DNA of 64,000 bases from Bradyrhizobium sp. 199 (GCF_023073355.1 NZ_JADPJI010000008.1:372001-436000), one strand, 5' to 3'; counted from the first letter of the stretch, positions 32,727 through 41,467 are shown. Notes: generated by a model from the letters alone, not told the origin. Made by a program: numbers and translations.

Positions 32727-32780
32727 CTCATCCTCCAATCGTTCGAAACAGGTCCAATGACCGTGACAGAGCTCGTGAAA

Positions 32781-32807
32781 ACGAGCCCGGCGGGCAGCCG
32801 GGCTCGT
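32781..32807 (-). terminator. Intrinsic terminator of the groEL remnant
   Basis: On the minus strand ACGAGCCCGGC and GCCGGGCTCGT form a perfect 11-bp stem (32781-32791 with 32797-32807) followed by TTTTC. It lies just after the stop of the groEL remnant at 32813. Confidence 0.8.
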
Positions 32808-32812
32808 TCGTC

Positions 32813-33835
32813 TCAGAAATCCGTGGCAGGAATGCTTGCCGCTTCGGGCTTCTTCGGCCTGTCAGCCACCAGTGCTTCGGTCGTAATGAGCAGCGAAGCA
32901 ACGGAGGCGGCGTCCTGCAAGGCGGTGCGCACCACCTTGACAGGGTCGATCACGCCGGCCTGCACCATGTCCTGGTACTCGCCGGTGGCCGCATTGAAGC
33001 CCCAAGTGTAAGTCTCGTTCTCAAGGAGCTTGCCGACAACGACGGAACCGTCCTCGCCCGCATTCTGCACGATCTGCCGGGCCGGCACCTGGATGGCACG
33101 ACGCACGATGTCGACGCCCGCCTTCTGGTCCGCGTTAGAGGTCTTGACGCCATCGAGCGCCTTGAGGGCACGCAGCAGTGCCACGCCGCCGCCAGGCAGG
33201 ATGCCTTCCTCGACGGCAGCCCGCGTTGCATGTAGCGCGTCGTCCACACGGTCCTTGCGTTCCTTCACCTCGACCTCGGTCGCTCCGCCGACCCGGATCA
33301 CCGCGACCCTGCCAGCGAGCTTGGCCAGCCGCTCCTGAAGCTTCTCGCGGTCGTAGTCCGAGGTGGTTTCCTCGATTTGACTCCTGAGCTGCTGACTTCT
33401 CGCCTCGATATCCTTCTTGGCACCGGCCCCGTCGACAATCGTGGTGTTCTCCTTGTCGATCACAACTTTCTTGGCGCGGCCCAGCATATTCAGCGAGACG
33501 CTCTCAAGTTTGATACCGAGTTCTTCGGAGATCACCGTGCCGCCGGTGAGGATCGCGATGTCCTCAAGCATCGCCTTGCGGCGATCGCCAAAGCCAGGCG
33601 CCTTGACTGCGGCGACCTTCAGGCCGCCGCGCAAACGATTGACCACCAGCGTCGCCAGTGCCTCGCCCTCGACCTCTTCCGCGATGATCAGAAGCGGCTT
33701 TCCGGATTGCACCACCTGCTCGAGCAGCGGCAGCATGGTCTGGAGGCCCGACAGCTTCTTCTCGTGAATCAGCACGTAGGGGTCGCCTTCGGCCACGACC
33801 AGTCGCTCTGGGCGATGGGACCGGATCAGTACGAA
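32813..33835 (-). pseudogene. groEL: groEL remnant lacking its N-terminal ~210 residues
   Basis: From about 33811 downward the minus strand encodes a good match to the second half of GroEL: DPYVLIHEKKLSGLQTMLPL, KPLLIIAEEVEGEALATLVV, APGFGDRRKAMLEDIAILTG, EETTSDYDREKLQERLAKLA and ALHATRAAVEEGILPGGGVA. It runs to the stop at 32813 without a frameshift but ends SIPATDF instead of the GGM tail. The N-terminal equatorial and intermediate domains, including the ATP site, are missing, and no ribosome-binding site or credible start precedes the fragment; the frame simply continues back through the neighbouring small gene. It cannot form a GroEL ring. A fragment of the apical domain could in principle still bind unfolded chains. 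Confidence 0.85.
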
Positions 33836-33845
33836 GGTTAGTTCC

Positions 33846-34025
33846 TCACGCCGCCGATCGATCCACCAAGCCATGCTGTAGCGAATCAAGCAGGCGCTGC
33901 TCGCGCTCGATCCGGGCGCGATAGAGTTCGCGCTCGCTCTCGTTTCTGGCACTGGCCAGCAACATGCGATAGTGCCCGATCACCTTCTCGCTGCCCCGGA
34001 TGAGGAGGTTGCGGACGTCACTCAT
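33846..34025 (-). CDS. Small helical protein (59 aa), second of a coupled pair
   Basis: The gene encodes MSDVRNLLIRGSEKVIGHYR followed by a charged helical stretch (LLASARNESERELYRARIER) and EQRLLDSLQHG. GGAG is seven bases before the ATG, and the ATG overlaps the stop of the upstream gene (ATGA). The helix shares the spacing YR-LL-ER-R-EQ-L with the upstream protein, so the two look like paralogues. It lies directly before the groEL remnant. No function is known; it was too short to be noticed by length filters but is well supported by signals. Confidence 0.72.
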   Translation of the reverse strand: MSDVRNLLIRGSEKVIGHYRMLLASARNESERELYRARIEREQRLLDSLQHGLVDRSAA

Positions 34026-34246
34026 CGTTCCGCTCCGGCAGCAGTGGAAACGGATGGCATGTTCGGAAGGCTGAATGCGACGGGGAACGCATCGGCGGCG
34101 AGCGCCTCGAGCGCGGCCTGCTCCTCGGCAAGGCGTCGTTCGATAAACTGGCGCTCGATGTCCGACAACCTGGTCTTCAGCAAGCGTCGATAACGAGACA
34201 AATTGTTGCGGTGCGTGCGGATGCGGGCGAAATCCTGATCGAGCAT
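34022..34246 (-). CDS. Small helical protein (74 aa), first of a coupled pair
   Basis: A 74-residue protein beginning MLDQDFARIRTHRNNLSRYR, with CAGGAG eight bases before the ATG. The helix LLKTRLSDIERQFIERRLAE continues EQAALEAL, then a Pro/Val-rich tail. It is rich in Arg and Glu and probably forms a coiled coil. It is translationally coupled to the next gene. Short proteins of this type are frequent in Bradyrhizobium without a known role; the location by groEL and rpoH suggests a link to stress, which is only contextual. Confidence 0.75.
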   Translation of the reverse strand: MLDQDFARIRTHRNNLSRYRRLLKTRLSDIERQFIERRLAEEQAALEALAADAFPVAFSLPNMPSVSTAAGAER

Positions 34247-34578
34247 CGTCGTCACTCCTGACGGTCTTTCACGGTCCTTTTCGATTTTGCGATGCAGGAA
34301 GAAGCATCTTCCGGAGCCAAGAAATATTCCGGCGCGCTGTCCTGCCAAGACGCCGTGTCACCGCTCTCTCGACGGCGCCCGCGGCCGCTCAAAAAATTTT
34401 GGCCCCCCTTGCAAGGACTTTGCGCCGCTGTAACTCGTTTTTCGCCGCGAGAGCGGTGAGCCGGATGCCGACTTGGGTCCGGGCGCGGCCGCCGGGCGGG
34501 TCTTCGGATCCGCTTCCGATTCCCTGTCTTGCCCTCCTTCGCAACCATCTTGCTCTTTGGAGGACTTGAACCGCAAAA
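34247..34578. other. Intergenic region
   Basis: About 330 bases separate the small helical pair from the LacI gene (both minus strand). It should hold the promoter of the helical pair. No hairpin terminator for that direction or other gene was found; frames here are Arg/Pro-rich and lack start signals. Confidence 0.4.
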
Positions 34579-35628
34579 TTACGGCAGGTTGTCCCGCAGA
34601 AAAATATCGATGCGGATGCGCTCCTGGTCGGGGCTGATCGGCTCGCCCGAACAATGCGCGAGCAGGATTCGCGCCGCAGACCGCGCCTCGTGGCCGGCAT
34701 CCTGGTTGATGACAGCGTCGAGCGTACCGCGGACCAGGAATCGCCTTGTGTACTCGGTGAGCTCATGGGTGATCCAGACCACCTCGCGCGCGCGGCCCGA
34801 AGCCTCGAGCGCATCGGCGATGCCGCGGTTTCCGGCGCCGCAGCAATAGATGCCGCGGAGGTCGGCGTGGCGTGCGAGCAACGCGCCCGTGAGTTTTCGC
34901 GTGCGGTCGCTGTCGTCGCGTCCCTCGATGACCGGTAGTGCGGACAGGTTAGAATGCTCGCTGGACAGGATCTGGTGGAAGCCGAACTGCCGTTCGGTGT
35001 GATCGCGCAGCGACAACGATCCTGCGATCACCGCGACGGTGCCCTCGCGCCCGGCGAGGAAACGCCCCATCAGCGTCGCCGCGGTGCGGCCTGCGGCCGG
35101 ATTGTCGATCCCGACATAGTGCACGCGGGACGAGCTCGGCGCGTCCGACACCAGGGTCACCACGGCAATCCCGCGCGCGACGAGCTCGTCGATCGCGGCG
35201 CGAACCCTGGGATGATCGAGCGCGATGACGGCGACGCCCTGATAGGCCGGCGAGAGATTCTCCAGCGCCGCGGCAAGAACATCGGGGTCGAACACGTCGA
35301 CATGGAGGATGTCGATGAAGCCACGCTGGCCGGCGAGCCAGTCGGCGGTGCGAGCCACCTGCTCGGTCAGGCTGGTCATGAAGCTGTTGCTGCCCGTCGG
35401 CAACACGAAAGCGAAGCGGAACGTCTGCCCGCGGGCGAGCCGCGCCGCCGCAACATCGGCGCGATAGCCGAGCTTAGCCACCGCGGCCTCGACACGCGCG
35501 ACGGTCTTGGCGTGGACGCCCTCGCGCCGGTTGACGACCCGATCGACGGTGGCGAGCGAAACGCCCGCCGTGCGCGCGACGTCCTCGAGCGTGGCTCGAA
35601 TCACCGGCTGGGTCGCGCCAACCGTCAT
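34579..35628 (-). CDS. LacI family transcriptional regulator
   Basis: A 349-residue sugar-responsive regulator. The N-terminal LacI helix-turn-helix reads ATLEDVARTAGVSLATVDRV with VVNRREGVHAKT for the hinge, at residues 12-45. The periplasmic-binding-protein-like ligand domain follows (FAFVLPTGSNSFMTSLTEQV, ALDHPRVRAAIDELVARGIA, YVGIDNPAAGRTAATLMGRF). ATG overlaps the stop of the ThuA gene (ATGA), so it is co-translated and probably controls the whole operon in which it lies. The length and layout match the family. The effector is likely the sugar or sugar derivative handled by the operon. Confidence 0.93.
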   Translation of the reverse strand: MTVGATQPVIRATLEDVARTAGVSLATVDRVVNRREGVHAKTVARVEAAVAKLGYRADVAAARLARGQTFRFAFVLPTGSNSFMTSLTEQVARTADWLAGQRGFIDILHVDVFDPDVLAAALENLSPAYQGVAVIALDHPRVRAAIDELVARGIAVVTLVSDAPSSSRVHYVGIDNPAAGRTAATLMGRFLAGREGTVAVIAGSLSLRDHTERQFGFHQILSSEHSNLSALPVIEGRDDSDRTRKLTGALLARHADLRGIYCCGAGNRGIADALEASGRAREVVWITHELTEYTRRFLVRGTLDAVINQDAGHEARSAARILLAHCSGEPISPDQERIRIDIFLRDNLP

Positions 35629-36269
35629 TCGCGCGCGGCCCACAGCATGCCGCGAGTCATCAACGTGCGTATCTCCGGCACGTCGAGCTCGTAGGCGCGG
35701 TGGCCCAGCGAGGAGTAGAACACTCTCCCTGCGCCATAGCGCTTCTTCCACACCACGGGCATCACCACGCCCTCGATCCACGGCGCGTGCTCGCCGGTGA
35801 AAGTTGTCGTTGCCAATACCTCGTTGGCGGGGTCGACATGCATATAATATTGCTCGGACCGATGTTCGAAGCTGTTCAGACCCGTCATGATGGGATCATC
35901 CGGTTTCGTCAAGTCGACCTTGTAGTCGATGATGTTGCCGGGATGGGCGACCCACTGGCCGCCGCACAGGAATTGGTAATCGACCGACTCGCGGAAGGCA
36001 TCGCACATGCCGCCATGATGGCCGGCAAGCCCGACGCCACTGCGCACCGCCGCGCAGAGATTGAGCGCGTCGGCCTTCTCGATCTTCGACATCGTGTAGA
36101 TCGGGATGATCAACGACAGATCGTGGATCGCGGGATCGGCGAATGCCGCCGTCGTCGTCTCGATCCGAACCTCAAAACCTTCTGCCTTCAGCCAGCCCCG
36201 AATCATCGAGGCGCAGAGATCGGGATCGTGTCCCGGCCAGCCACCCCATACAATCAATGCCTTGCGCAT
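35625..36269 (-). CDS. ThuA domain protein
   Basis: A 214-residue protein of the ThuA (trehalose-utilisation) family: ALIVWGGWPGHDPDLCASMI at the N-terminus and VGLAGHHGGMCDAFRESVDY in the middle, with GRVFYSSLGHRAYELDVPEI and GMLWAARE at the end. In rhizobia ThuA is linked to trehalose/related glucoside use, with a Gfo/Idh partner (ThuB). Here the neighbours are also a Gfo/Idh enzyme and ABC transporter genes, the same logic. The start at 36269 is chosen because GAGGGA is at proper distance; the ATG at 36275 is directly against it. Confidence 0.88.
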   Translation of the reverse strand: MRKALIVWGGWPGHDPDLCASMIRGWLKAEGFEVRIETTTAAFADPAIHDLSLIIPIYTMSKIEKADALNLCAAVRSGVGLAGHHGGMCDAFRESVDYQFLCGGQWVAHPGNIIDYKVDLTKPDDPIMTGLNSFEHRSEQYYMHVDPANEVLATTTFTGEHAPWIEGVVMPVVWKKRYGAGRVFYSSLGHRAYELDVPEIRTLMTRGMLWAARE

Positions 36270-36279
36270 GGTCATTCCC

Positions 36280-37377
36280 TCAATCGATCTGTCCGGTTTC
36301 ACGCCCCGTGGTCAGCATCGCCGGCCGCTCGACGCGGCTCTCGATCTTGACGCGGCGGCCTTCGTCGGCGGAGCTCTGGAAAGCCTCCATTACCTCCAGC
36401 ACGTGGAAGGCAAGCGCGCCGCTGGCGCGGTGCGGACGGTTGTTCAGGATCGCGGAGGCCATGTCGGCGACGCCGATGGAGCGGAACTCGCCCTCGACAT
36501 GGCCGTGCGTCAGCGGCATCGTCTCCCATTCGCCGCCGGTCCTGGCAACCTGCACCTCGCCGCCGAAGCGGTTCGGGTCCGGCACCTGCATGCTGCCCTT
36601 GTCGCCATAGATCTCGATCGGCGCGTGCCGGTGCTTCGGTACGTCAAAGCTCATCGTGATCGAGACGACCGCGCCGCTTTCGAACTCCAGTGTCCCCGCG
36701 ACATGGGTCGCGACCTCGACCGGAATCAGCGCGCCGTTCATTGGCTGGCTGGTGACCACACGCTCGGACCTCGGACGCGCGGTCGAGCCCACCACGCTCG
36801 CGACCGGGCCGAGCAATTGCACGAGATCGGTGATGTAGTACGGCCCCATGTCGAGCATCGGTCCGCCGCCGCGCAAATAATAGAAGCCCGGCGCCGGGTG
36901 CCAGCGCTCATGACCGGGGCAGCCGAAGAAGGCGCTGCCCGCCACCGGCGTGCCGATCGCGCCGTCGTCGATCAGCTTGCGTGCAGTCTGGTGTCCGCCG
37001 CCAAGGAACGTGTCGGGCGCGCAGCCGACGCGCAGGTTCTTCTGTGCGGCAAGATCAATGACCTTGCGGGCTTCCGCGACGTCGATACCGAGCGGCTTCT
37101 CGGAATGAACGTGCTTTCCGGCATTCAGCACCGCCAGGCTGACATCGGTATGGGCCAGCGGCACCGTGAGATTGACGACGATTTCGACATCGTCGCGCTT
37201 CAACAACTGGTCGACCCGCATCGCCGGCAAGCTGAATGCCGCTCCCTGGCGCTCCGCAACCTCGCTGCGCATGTCTGCGAGCGCCCTGACCTCCATGACC
37301 GGAAAACGCTGGGCGGCTTTGAGGTAGGCGGTACTGATCACACCGCAGCCGATGATTCCGACGCCGACTTTTCTCAT
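36280..37377 (-). CDS. Gfo/Idh/MocA family oxidoreductase
   Basis: A 365-residue NAD(P)-dependent sugar oxidoreductase. The Rossmann start is VGVGIIGCGVISTAYLKAAQ, the EKP motif lies in HVHSEKPLGIDVAEARKVID (catalytic Lys), and the substrate domain has GGGPMLDMGPYYITDLVQLL with the catalytic Asp/His-type DMGPYY. The family oxidises sugar hydroxyls or reduces keto-sugars. It lies between the ThuA gene and the permease genes, so it probably acts on the imported glycoside. Eleven bases separate its stop from the ThuA start. Confidence 0.92.
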   Translation of the reverse strand: MRKVGVGIIGCGVISTAYLKAAQRFPVMEVRALADMRSEVAERQGAAFSLPAMRVDQLLKRDDVEIVVNLTVPLAHTDVSLAVLNAGKHVHSEKPLGIDVAEARKVIDLAAQKNLRVGCAPDTFLGGGHQTARKLIDDGAIGTPVAGSAFFGCPGHERWHPAPGFYYLRGGGPMLDMGPYYITDLVQLLGPVASVVGSTARPRSERVVTSQPMNGALIPVEVATHVAGTLEFESGAVVSITMSFDVPKHRHAPIEIYGDKGSMQVPDPNRFGGEVQVARTGGEWETMPLTHGHVEGEFRSIGVADMASAILNNRPHRASGALAFHVLEVMEAFQSSADEGRRVKIESRVERPAMLTTGRETGQID

Positions 37378-37399
37378 TGTGATCTCCCGAGAATATGGC

Positions 37400-38245
37400 T
37401 CATCCCTTGACCGCGCCTGCAGTGAGGCCGGCGACGATGTGCTTCTGCGCCAGCAGGAACAGAATGATCGTGGGCAGGATGGTGAGCGTGATGAAGGCCA
37501 GGATCAGGTGCCATTCGGACGAGTATTCGCCCTGGTAGACCATGATTCCGAGCGGCCAAGGATACAGCGCATCGGTGTTCAGCATCACCAGCGGCAACAG
37601 ATAGGCGTTCCAGCTGTTGACGAAAGTGATGGTGCCGACGGTCGCCAGGATGGGACGCGACAGAGGCAACGTCACATAGCGGAAGAACTTGATGTAGCTG
37701 CAACCGTCGACCAGCGCCGCCTCCAGCAGCTCATATGGAATATCCTTGAAGAAGCGGCGCAACAGCAGCACGCTCATGGCAAGACTGAACGCCACCTGCG
37801 GCAGCGCGACGCCGAAATAGGTATCGAGCAGGCCGAGATCCCGCACCTTGATGAACAGAGGCAACACGGCGGTCGCAGCGGGAAACAGCAGGCCCAGCGT
37901 CAGATAGCTGAGCAGCATCGAGCTCCCGTAGAACTTGACGTGGGCGAAGGTGAACGCGGCCATCGAAGCCGTGATCAGGGTCAGCGTCACTGCCAGCGTC
38001 GCGATGATCAGCGAATTGCGCAAGAGCTGCCAGTAGCGCGCCGAGAACAGGATGTCCGCATAGTTCTGCCACTCCCAACGCCCGGGCAAGCCGAACGGAT
38101 TGACACGTAGTTCGCCGAGCGACTTGAAGCCGCCGAGCAGGGTCGCGAGCAGCGGCACCAGGACGAAGACCGCGATCAAACCGAGGAACAGCGCCTTGAA
38201 CAGCGCGGCGGGATCGAACGCGCGGCTGGCCCCGGCACTACTCAT
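37400..38245 (-). CDS. Carbohydrate ABC transporter permease (second)
   Basis: A 281-residue membrane protein with six helices. The EAA-type loop reads LLEAALVDGCSYIKFFRYVT then LPLSRPILATV, as in MalG-type permeases. It begins MSSAGASRAFDPAALFKALF. Its ATG overlaps the stop of the upstream permease by eight bases. It forms a heterodimer with the first permease to make the channel of the importer. Confidence 0.92.
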   Translation of the reverse strand: MSSAGASRAFDPAALFKALFLGLIAVFVLVPLLATLLGGFKSLGELRVNPFGLPGRWEWQNYADILFSARYWQLLRNSLIIATLAVTLTLITASMAAFTFAHVKFYGSSMLLSYLTLGLLFPAATAVLPLFIKVRDLGLLDTYFGVALPQVAFSLAMSVLLLRRFFKDIPYELLEAALVDGCSYIKFFRYVTLPLSRPILATVGTITFVNSWNAYLLPLVMLNTDALYPWPLGIMVYQGEYSSEWHLILAFITLTILPTIILFLLAQKHIVAGLTAGAVKG

Positions 38246-39182
38246 CGCGCATGAACCATCGCTTGTAGGTAAAGGCAAAGGTCACGCAGATCGCGAACAG
38301 GATGACGCCGATGGCGCTGCCATAGCCAACTCGCATGCGCGAGATGCCATTGTTGTAGAGAAAGCTCACCATCGTATTCGAGGAGTCGGCCGGTCCTCCG
38401 CGCGTCAGCGGCATGACGAGATCGAACAGTTGCAGGGAACCGATGATGGCGAAGAACACGGACAAACGGACGGTCGGATAAAGCAAGGGGATGACGACAT
38501 GGCGCAGTGTCTGCGTCCGCGTCGCGCCGTCGATCCGGGCGGCCTCGATCAGGCTCTTGTCGAGGCCCTGGAGCGCCGCGATGAACAGCATCATGTGGAA
38601 GCCGAAATACTTCCAGACCACCACGATCAGCACCGCCAACATCGCCGTGTCAGTCGAGGCCAGCAGATGCGGCGGCTCGGCGCTGAAGGCGCGCCAGATC
38701 GAGGCGACGAGGCCGTAGTCGCCGTCATAGACGAAGCTGAAGATCAGCCCCGTGGCGATCTCGGCGAGGATATAGGGCATGAAGAACAGCATGCGGAGCG
38801 CCACAGCTCCGCGAAAGCGTTCAGCGAGCATGAGGGCCAGCGTGAGCGCAAGCGGCAGCTGGATGGCGAGCGAAACCGCGATGATCAGCCCGTTGTTACG
38901 CAGCGCGAGCCAGAAGGCCCGCGTCTCCAGCACGAAGCGGTAATTGTCGAGGCCAATCCAGTTCGTCGGCCTGCCGAAGCCGTTCCAGTTGAAAGCCGAG
39001 TACCAGGCGGCCTCACCGATCGGCAGCACCACGAAAAGCGTGAACAGCAGCAGCGCGGGCGGCAAGAACAGGATCAGGACGGTGAAGCGTCCGTCCCAGG
39101 TCGGACCGCGAACCGCGAGCGGCGAGAAAGACGGCTTCGCAACGCCCATCGCCGACACGCTCGCGATGCGCCGTTGCACCAT
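38238..39182 (-). CDS. Carbohydrate ABC transporter permease (first)
   Basis: A 314-residue MalF-type permease with six helices after a 35-residue N-terminal tail. The coupling motif is EAARIDGATRTQTLRHVVIP. Its start overlaps the stop of the binding-protein gene (TGATG at 39182). Together with the MalG-type partner it needs an ATPase; none is encoded in this operon, so an MsmK-type ATPase from elsewhere is likely shared. Confidence 0.92.
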   Translation of the reverse strand: MVQRRIASVSAMGVAKPSFSPLAVRGPTWDGRFTVLILFLPPALLLFTLFVVLPIGEAAWYSAFNWNGFGRPTNWIGLDNYRFVLETRAFWLALRNNGLIIAVSLAIQLPLALTLALMLAERFRGAVALRMLFFMPYILAEIATGLIFSFVYDGDYGLVASIWRAFSAEPPHLLASTDTAMLAVLIVVVWKYFGFHMMLFIAALQGLDKSLIEAARIDGATRTQTLRHVVIPLLYPTVRLSVFFAIIGSLQLFDLVMPLTRGGPADSSNTMVSFLYNNGISRMRVGYGSAIGVILFAICVTFAFTYKRWFMRDE

Positions 39183-40441
39183 CAGTTACCCTGCTTCCAG
39201 GCCGCCTCGATCGCTTTCGCAGCGTCCTGCGGGGCCATGCTGCCGCCCGCGATCTCGGCGGTGACGTCATTGACGACGCGGCCGACCGAGGGGCCGAGGC
39301 TCTGGTCATAGAAGTTCTGGTGGTAGTTCGACTTCGCCAGATTGGCCGCGATCAGCTTCATAAAGGAATTGTTGAGGCCGACATCGGCACCCTGCACCAC
39401 CGGGATGATGAAATTGCCCGCCGCAAGGCGCGTCTGCACGTCCTTGGACACGAAGTATTTCAGGAAATCGACAGCCTCCTTCGGCGATCCCTTGGTGATC
39501 AGCCAGCCCGTGATGCCTCCGAGCGTGTCGGTCGGCGCTCCCTTGCCGCCGGCGACGACCGGAAAATCGAACCAACAGATCCTGTCTTCGCCGAGACCGG
39601 CCTTGTCCGCCGCGAGCGCCCGCTGCAGATGATAGACGGTCGAAATCGCGAGCGTCATCGCGGCCTTTCCGTCGCCGAAATAGCCGACGGCTTGCGGATT
39701 CTTGAAGCCGAGGAAGCCGTTCTGGAAGGGCTGGAGATCGACGAGCTGCTTGAACAGCTCGCCGGATTTCTGGAAGGTCTCGCCGGCGAAGCCACCGTTC
39801 TCGCCGCGCAGCGCCGCATCGAACGCCGCCTTGCCGCCGATGCGCACGGCCAGATGCGTCCAGTAGAAATGCAGCGGCCATTTGTCGGCGCCTCCGACCA
39901 CGATCGGCGTCACGCCGGCGGCCTTCAGCGTCTTCACGGCAGTGAGCAGGTCGTCCCAGGTCTTGATGGCGGCGGGATCGACCTTCGCCTTGGCCATCAG
40001 ATCTTTGTTGCAGAGGAAGCCGACCTGCGAGAGCGCAGTCGGCAGACCGTAGACGCGGCCATTGCTGGTGAAAGCCGCAAGCGCGGCGGGAGTGAGGCTG
40101 TCGCTGTAACCCTTCACCTGATCGGTGATGTCGTCGAGCACGCCCGCCTCGACCTGGGTCTTCAGGACCCCGCCGGCCCAACTGTAGATGATGTTTGGAC
40201 GATCCCTGGATTGCAGGATCGTGGGCAGCTTGGCCTTGTAGGCCTCGTTCTCGAGGAACTGCATCTCGATTTTGACGCCCGGATGCGATGCCTCGTAGGC
40301 ACGGGCGACCTCGTCCCAGATCTTCACCTGGGCCGGGTTGGCCTCGATGTGCAGCCATTTCACGGTGGTGTCGGCTGACGCGGAATGGGCCCAAAGCAGG
40401 CATGCGACAGCGGCGAGTCCCAGTTTCCCGAGCGATCTCAT
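39182..40441 (-). CDS. Sugar ABC transporter substrate-binding protein
   Basis: A 419-residue family 1 extracellular binding protein. GGGAGG precedes the ATG at 40441. The signal peptide MRSLGKLGLAAVACLLWAHS is cut after ASA. The mature protein reads TVKWLHIEANPAQVKIWDEV, YSWAGGVLKTQVEAGVLDDI, VYGLPTALSQVGFLCNKDLM and YFVSKDVQTRLAAGNFI, the typical binding-cleft elements. It is the first gene of the sugar operon (then permease, permease, Gfo/Idh, ThuA, LacI). The ligand is probably a disaccharide or polyol; context points to a glucoside. Confidence 0.92.
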   Translation of the reverse strand: MRSLGKLGLAAVACLLWAHSASADTTVKWLHIEANPAQVKIWDEVARAYEASHPGVKIEMQFLENEAYKAKLPTILQSRDRPNIIYSWAGGVLKTQVEAGVLDDITDQVKGYSDSLTPAALAAFTSNGRVYGLPTALSQVGFLCNKDLMAKAKVDPAAIKTWDDLLTAVKTLKAAGVTPIVVGGADKWPLHFYWTHLAVRIGGKAAFDAALRGENGGFAGETFQKSGELFKQLVDLQPFQNGFLGFKNPQAVGYFGDGKAAMTLAISTVYHLQRALAADKAGLGEDRICWFDFPVVAGGKGAPTDTLGGITGWLITKGSPKEAVDFLKYFVSKDVQTRLAAGNFIIPVVQGADVGLNNSFMKLIAANLAKSNYHQNFYDQSLGPSVGRVVNDVTAEIAGGSMAPQDAAKAIEAAWKQGN

Positions 40442-40604
40442 CACATCCTCCCAACAGGCTCTTCTTCTTTGACGCAATCCTGCCCTCAATTTTTGAGGTA
40501 CGCAACACAAATTCTGATCTATGGACCTCACCGAGGGTATCGCTAAGGTCAGAAAAAGAGTCGGGGCGACCCGCCGTGCCCGGCCGTAACAAACTGAGGT
40601 GCCC

Positions 40605-41363
40605 ATGGCCGCTATCTATTCCGACCTCGCCGGCAAGGTCGTGCTCGTCACCGGAGGTGCAGCGGGAATTGGCGCTGCGATCGTGCGGCGCTTCGCGGAG
40701 CAGAAATCCAAGGTGGTGTTCTTCGACATCAAGATCGAGGAGGGACAGCGCCTGGCGCGTGAGCTGTCCGATCAGGGCATGGCTGCGCATTTCCAGCAGG
40801 TCGACCTCACCGACATCCCCGCGCTCCGTGCCGGAGTCGTCGAGGCCCGCAAGGCTCATGGCCCGATCAACATCCTGATCAACAATGCCGCCCATGACGA
40901 GCGCCACCACGCCGAGGAGATGACGCCGGAATATTGGGACGACCGCATTGCGGTGAATCTCAAGCACCAGTTCTTTGCGTCACAGGCCGTGTTGCAGGAT
41001 ATGAAGGCAGCCAATGCCGGCGCCATCATCAATTTCGGCTCGGTGTCGTGGATCGCCGGCCAAGGCGGCATGGCCGCCTACACCGCCAGCAAGTCAGGCG
41101 TGATCGGGCTGACGCGCTCGCTGGCGCGCGACTACGGCCCCTACAACGTCCGAGTCAACGCGATCGCGCCCGGCTGGATCATGACCGAGCGGCAGCTCGA
41201 GAAATGGATGACCCCGGCCGGCGAGATCGAGTTGCAGCAGCGACAATGCCTGAAGCGCAGGCTCATGCCGGACGAAGTTGCGAAGTTCACCGTCTTCCTC
41301 GCGTCCGACGAGGCCTCCGCCTGCACCGCTCAGCACTACATCGTCGATGGCGGCTGGGTCTGA
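40605..41363 (+). CDS. SDR family oxidoreductase (divergent to sugar operon)
   Basis: A 252-residue classical SDR. TGGAAGIG lies at residues 16-23, NNAAH at 93-97, the catalytic Ser in FGSVSW (about 146), and Tyr159/Lys163 in YTASK. C-terminal DEASACTAQHYIVDGGWV is typical of sugar/polyol dehydrogenases of the FabG-like group. It is divergent from the ABC binding-protein gene with about 160 bases between, so the two directions probably share the operator of the LacI protein. Sugar or polyol oxidation after uptake is a reasonable guess. GAGG is six bases before the ATG; an upstream GTG at 40599 is less likely. Confidence 0.88.
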   Translation: MAAIYSDLAGKVVLVTGGAAGIGAAIVRRFAEQKSKVVFFDIKIEEGQRLARELSDQGMAAHFQQVDLTDIPALRAGVVEARKAHGPINILINNAAHDERHHAEEMTPEYWDDRIAVNLKHQFFASQAVLQDMKAANAGAIINFGSVSWIAGQGGMAAYTASKSGVIGLTRSLARDYGPYNVRVNAIAPGWIMTERQLEKWMTPAGEIELQQRQCLKRRLMPDEVAKFTVFLASDEASACTAQHYIVDGGWV

Positions 41364-41467
41364 GGTGGTTTGAGGAGGCGAGGCGCCGAGTCACTGTTAG
41401 TGTCGCAGAGCCGTGCAGCGCTCCAGTCTGGTCGGTTTCATCAGCTATTTCAGGAAAGCCGGGCTCC

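Noticed and set aside
32260..32810. Plus-strand frames of 211 and 269 codons
   Set aside because: They run antisense to two small genes with strong ribosome-binding sites and lack any domain.
34252..34814. Minus-strand frames of about 98-141 codons upstream of or over the end of the LacI gene
   Set aside because: Arg/Ser-rich, no start signals, and they overlap the LacI coding sequence in another frame.
36106..37410. A 434-codon plus-strand frame
   Set aside because: Antisense to the Gfo/Idh gene, which has Rossmann and EKP motifs on the minus strand.
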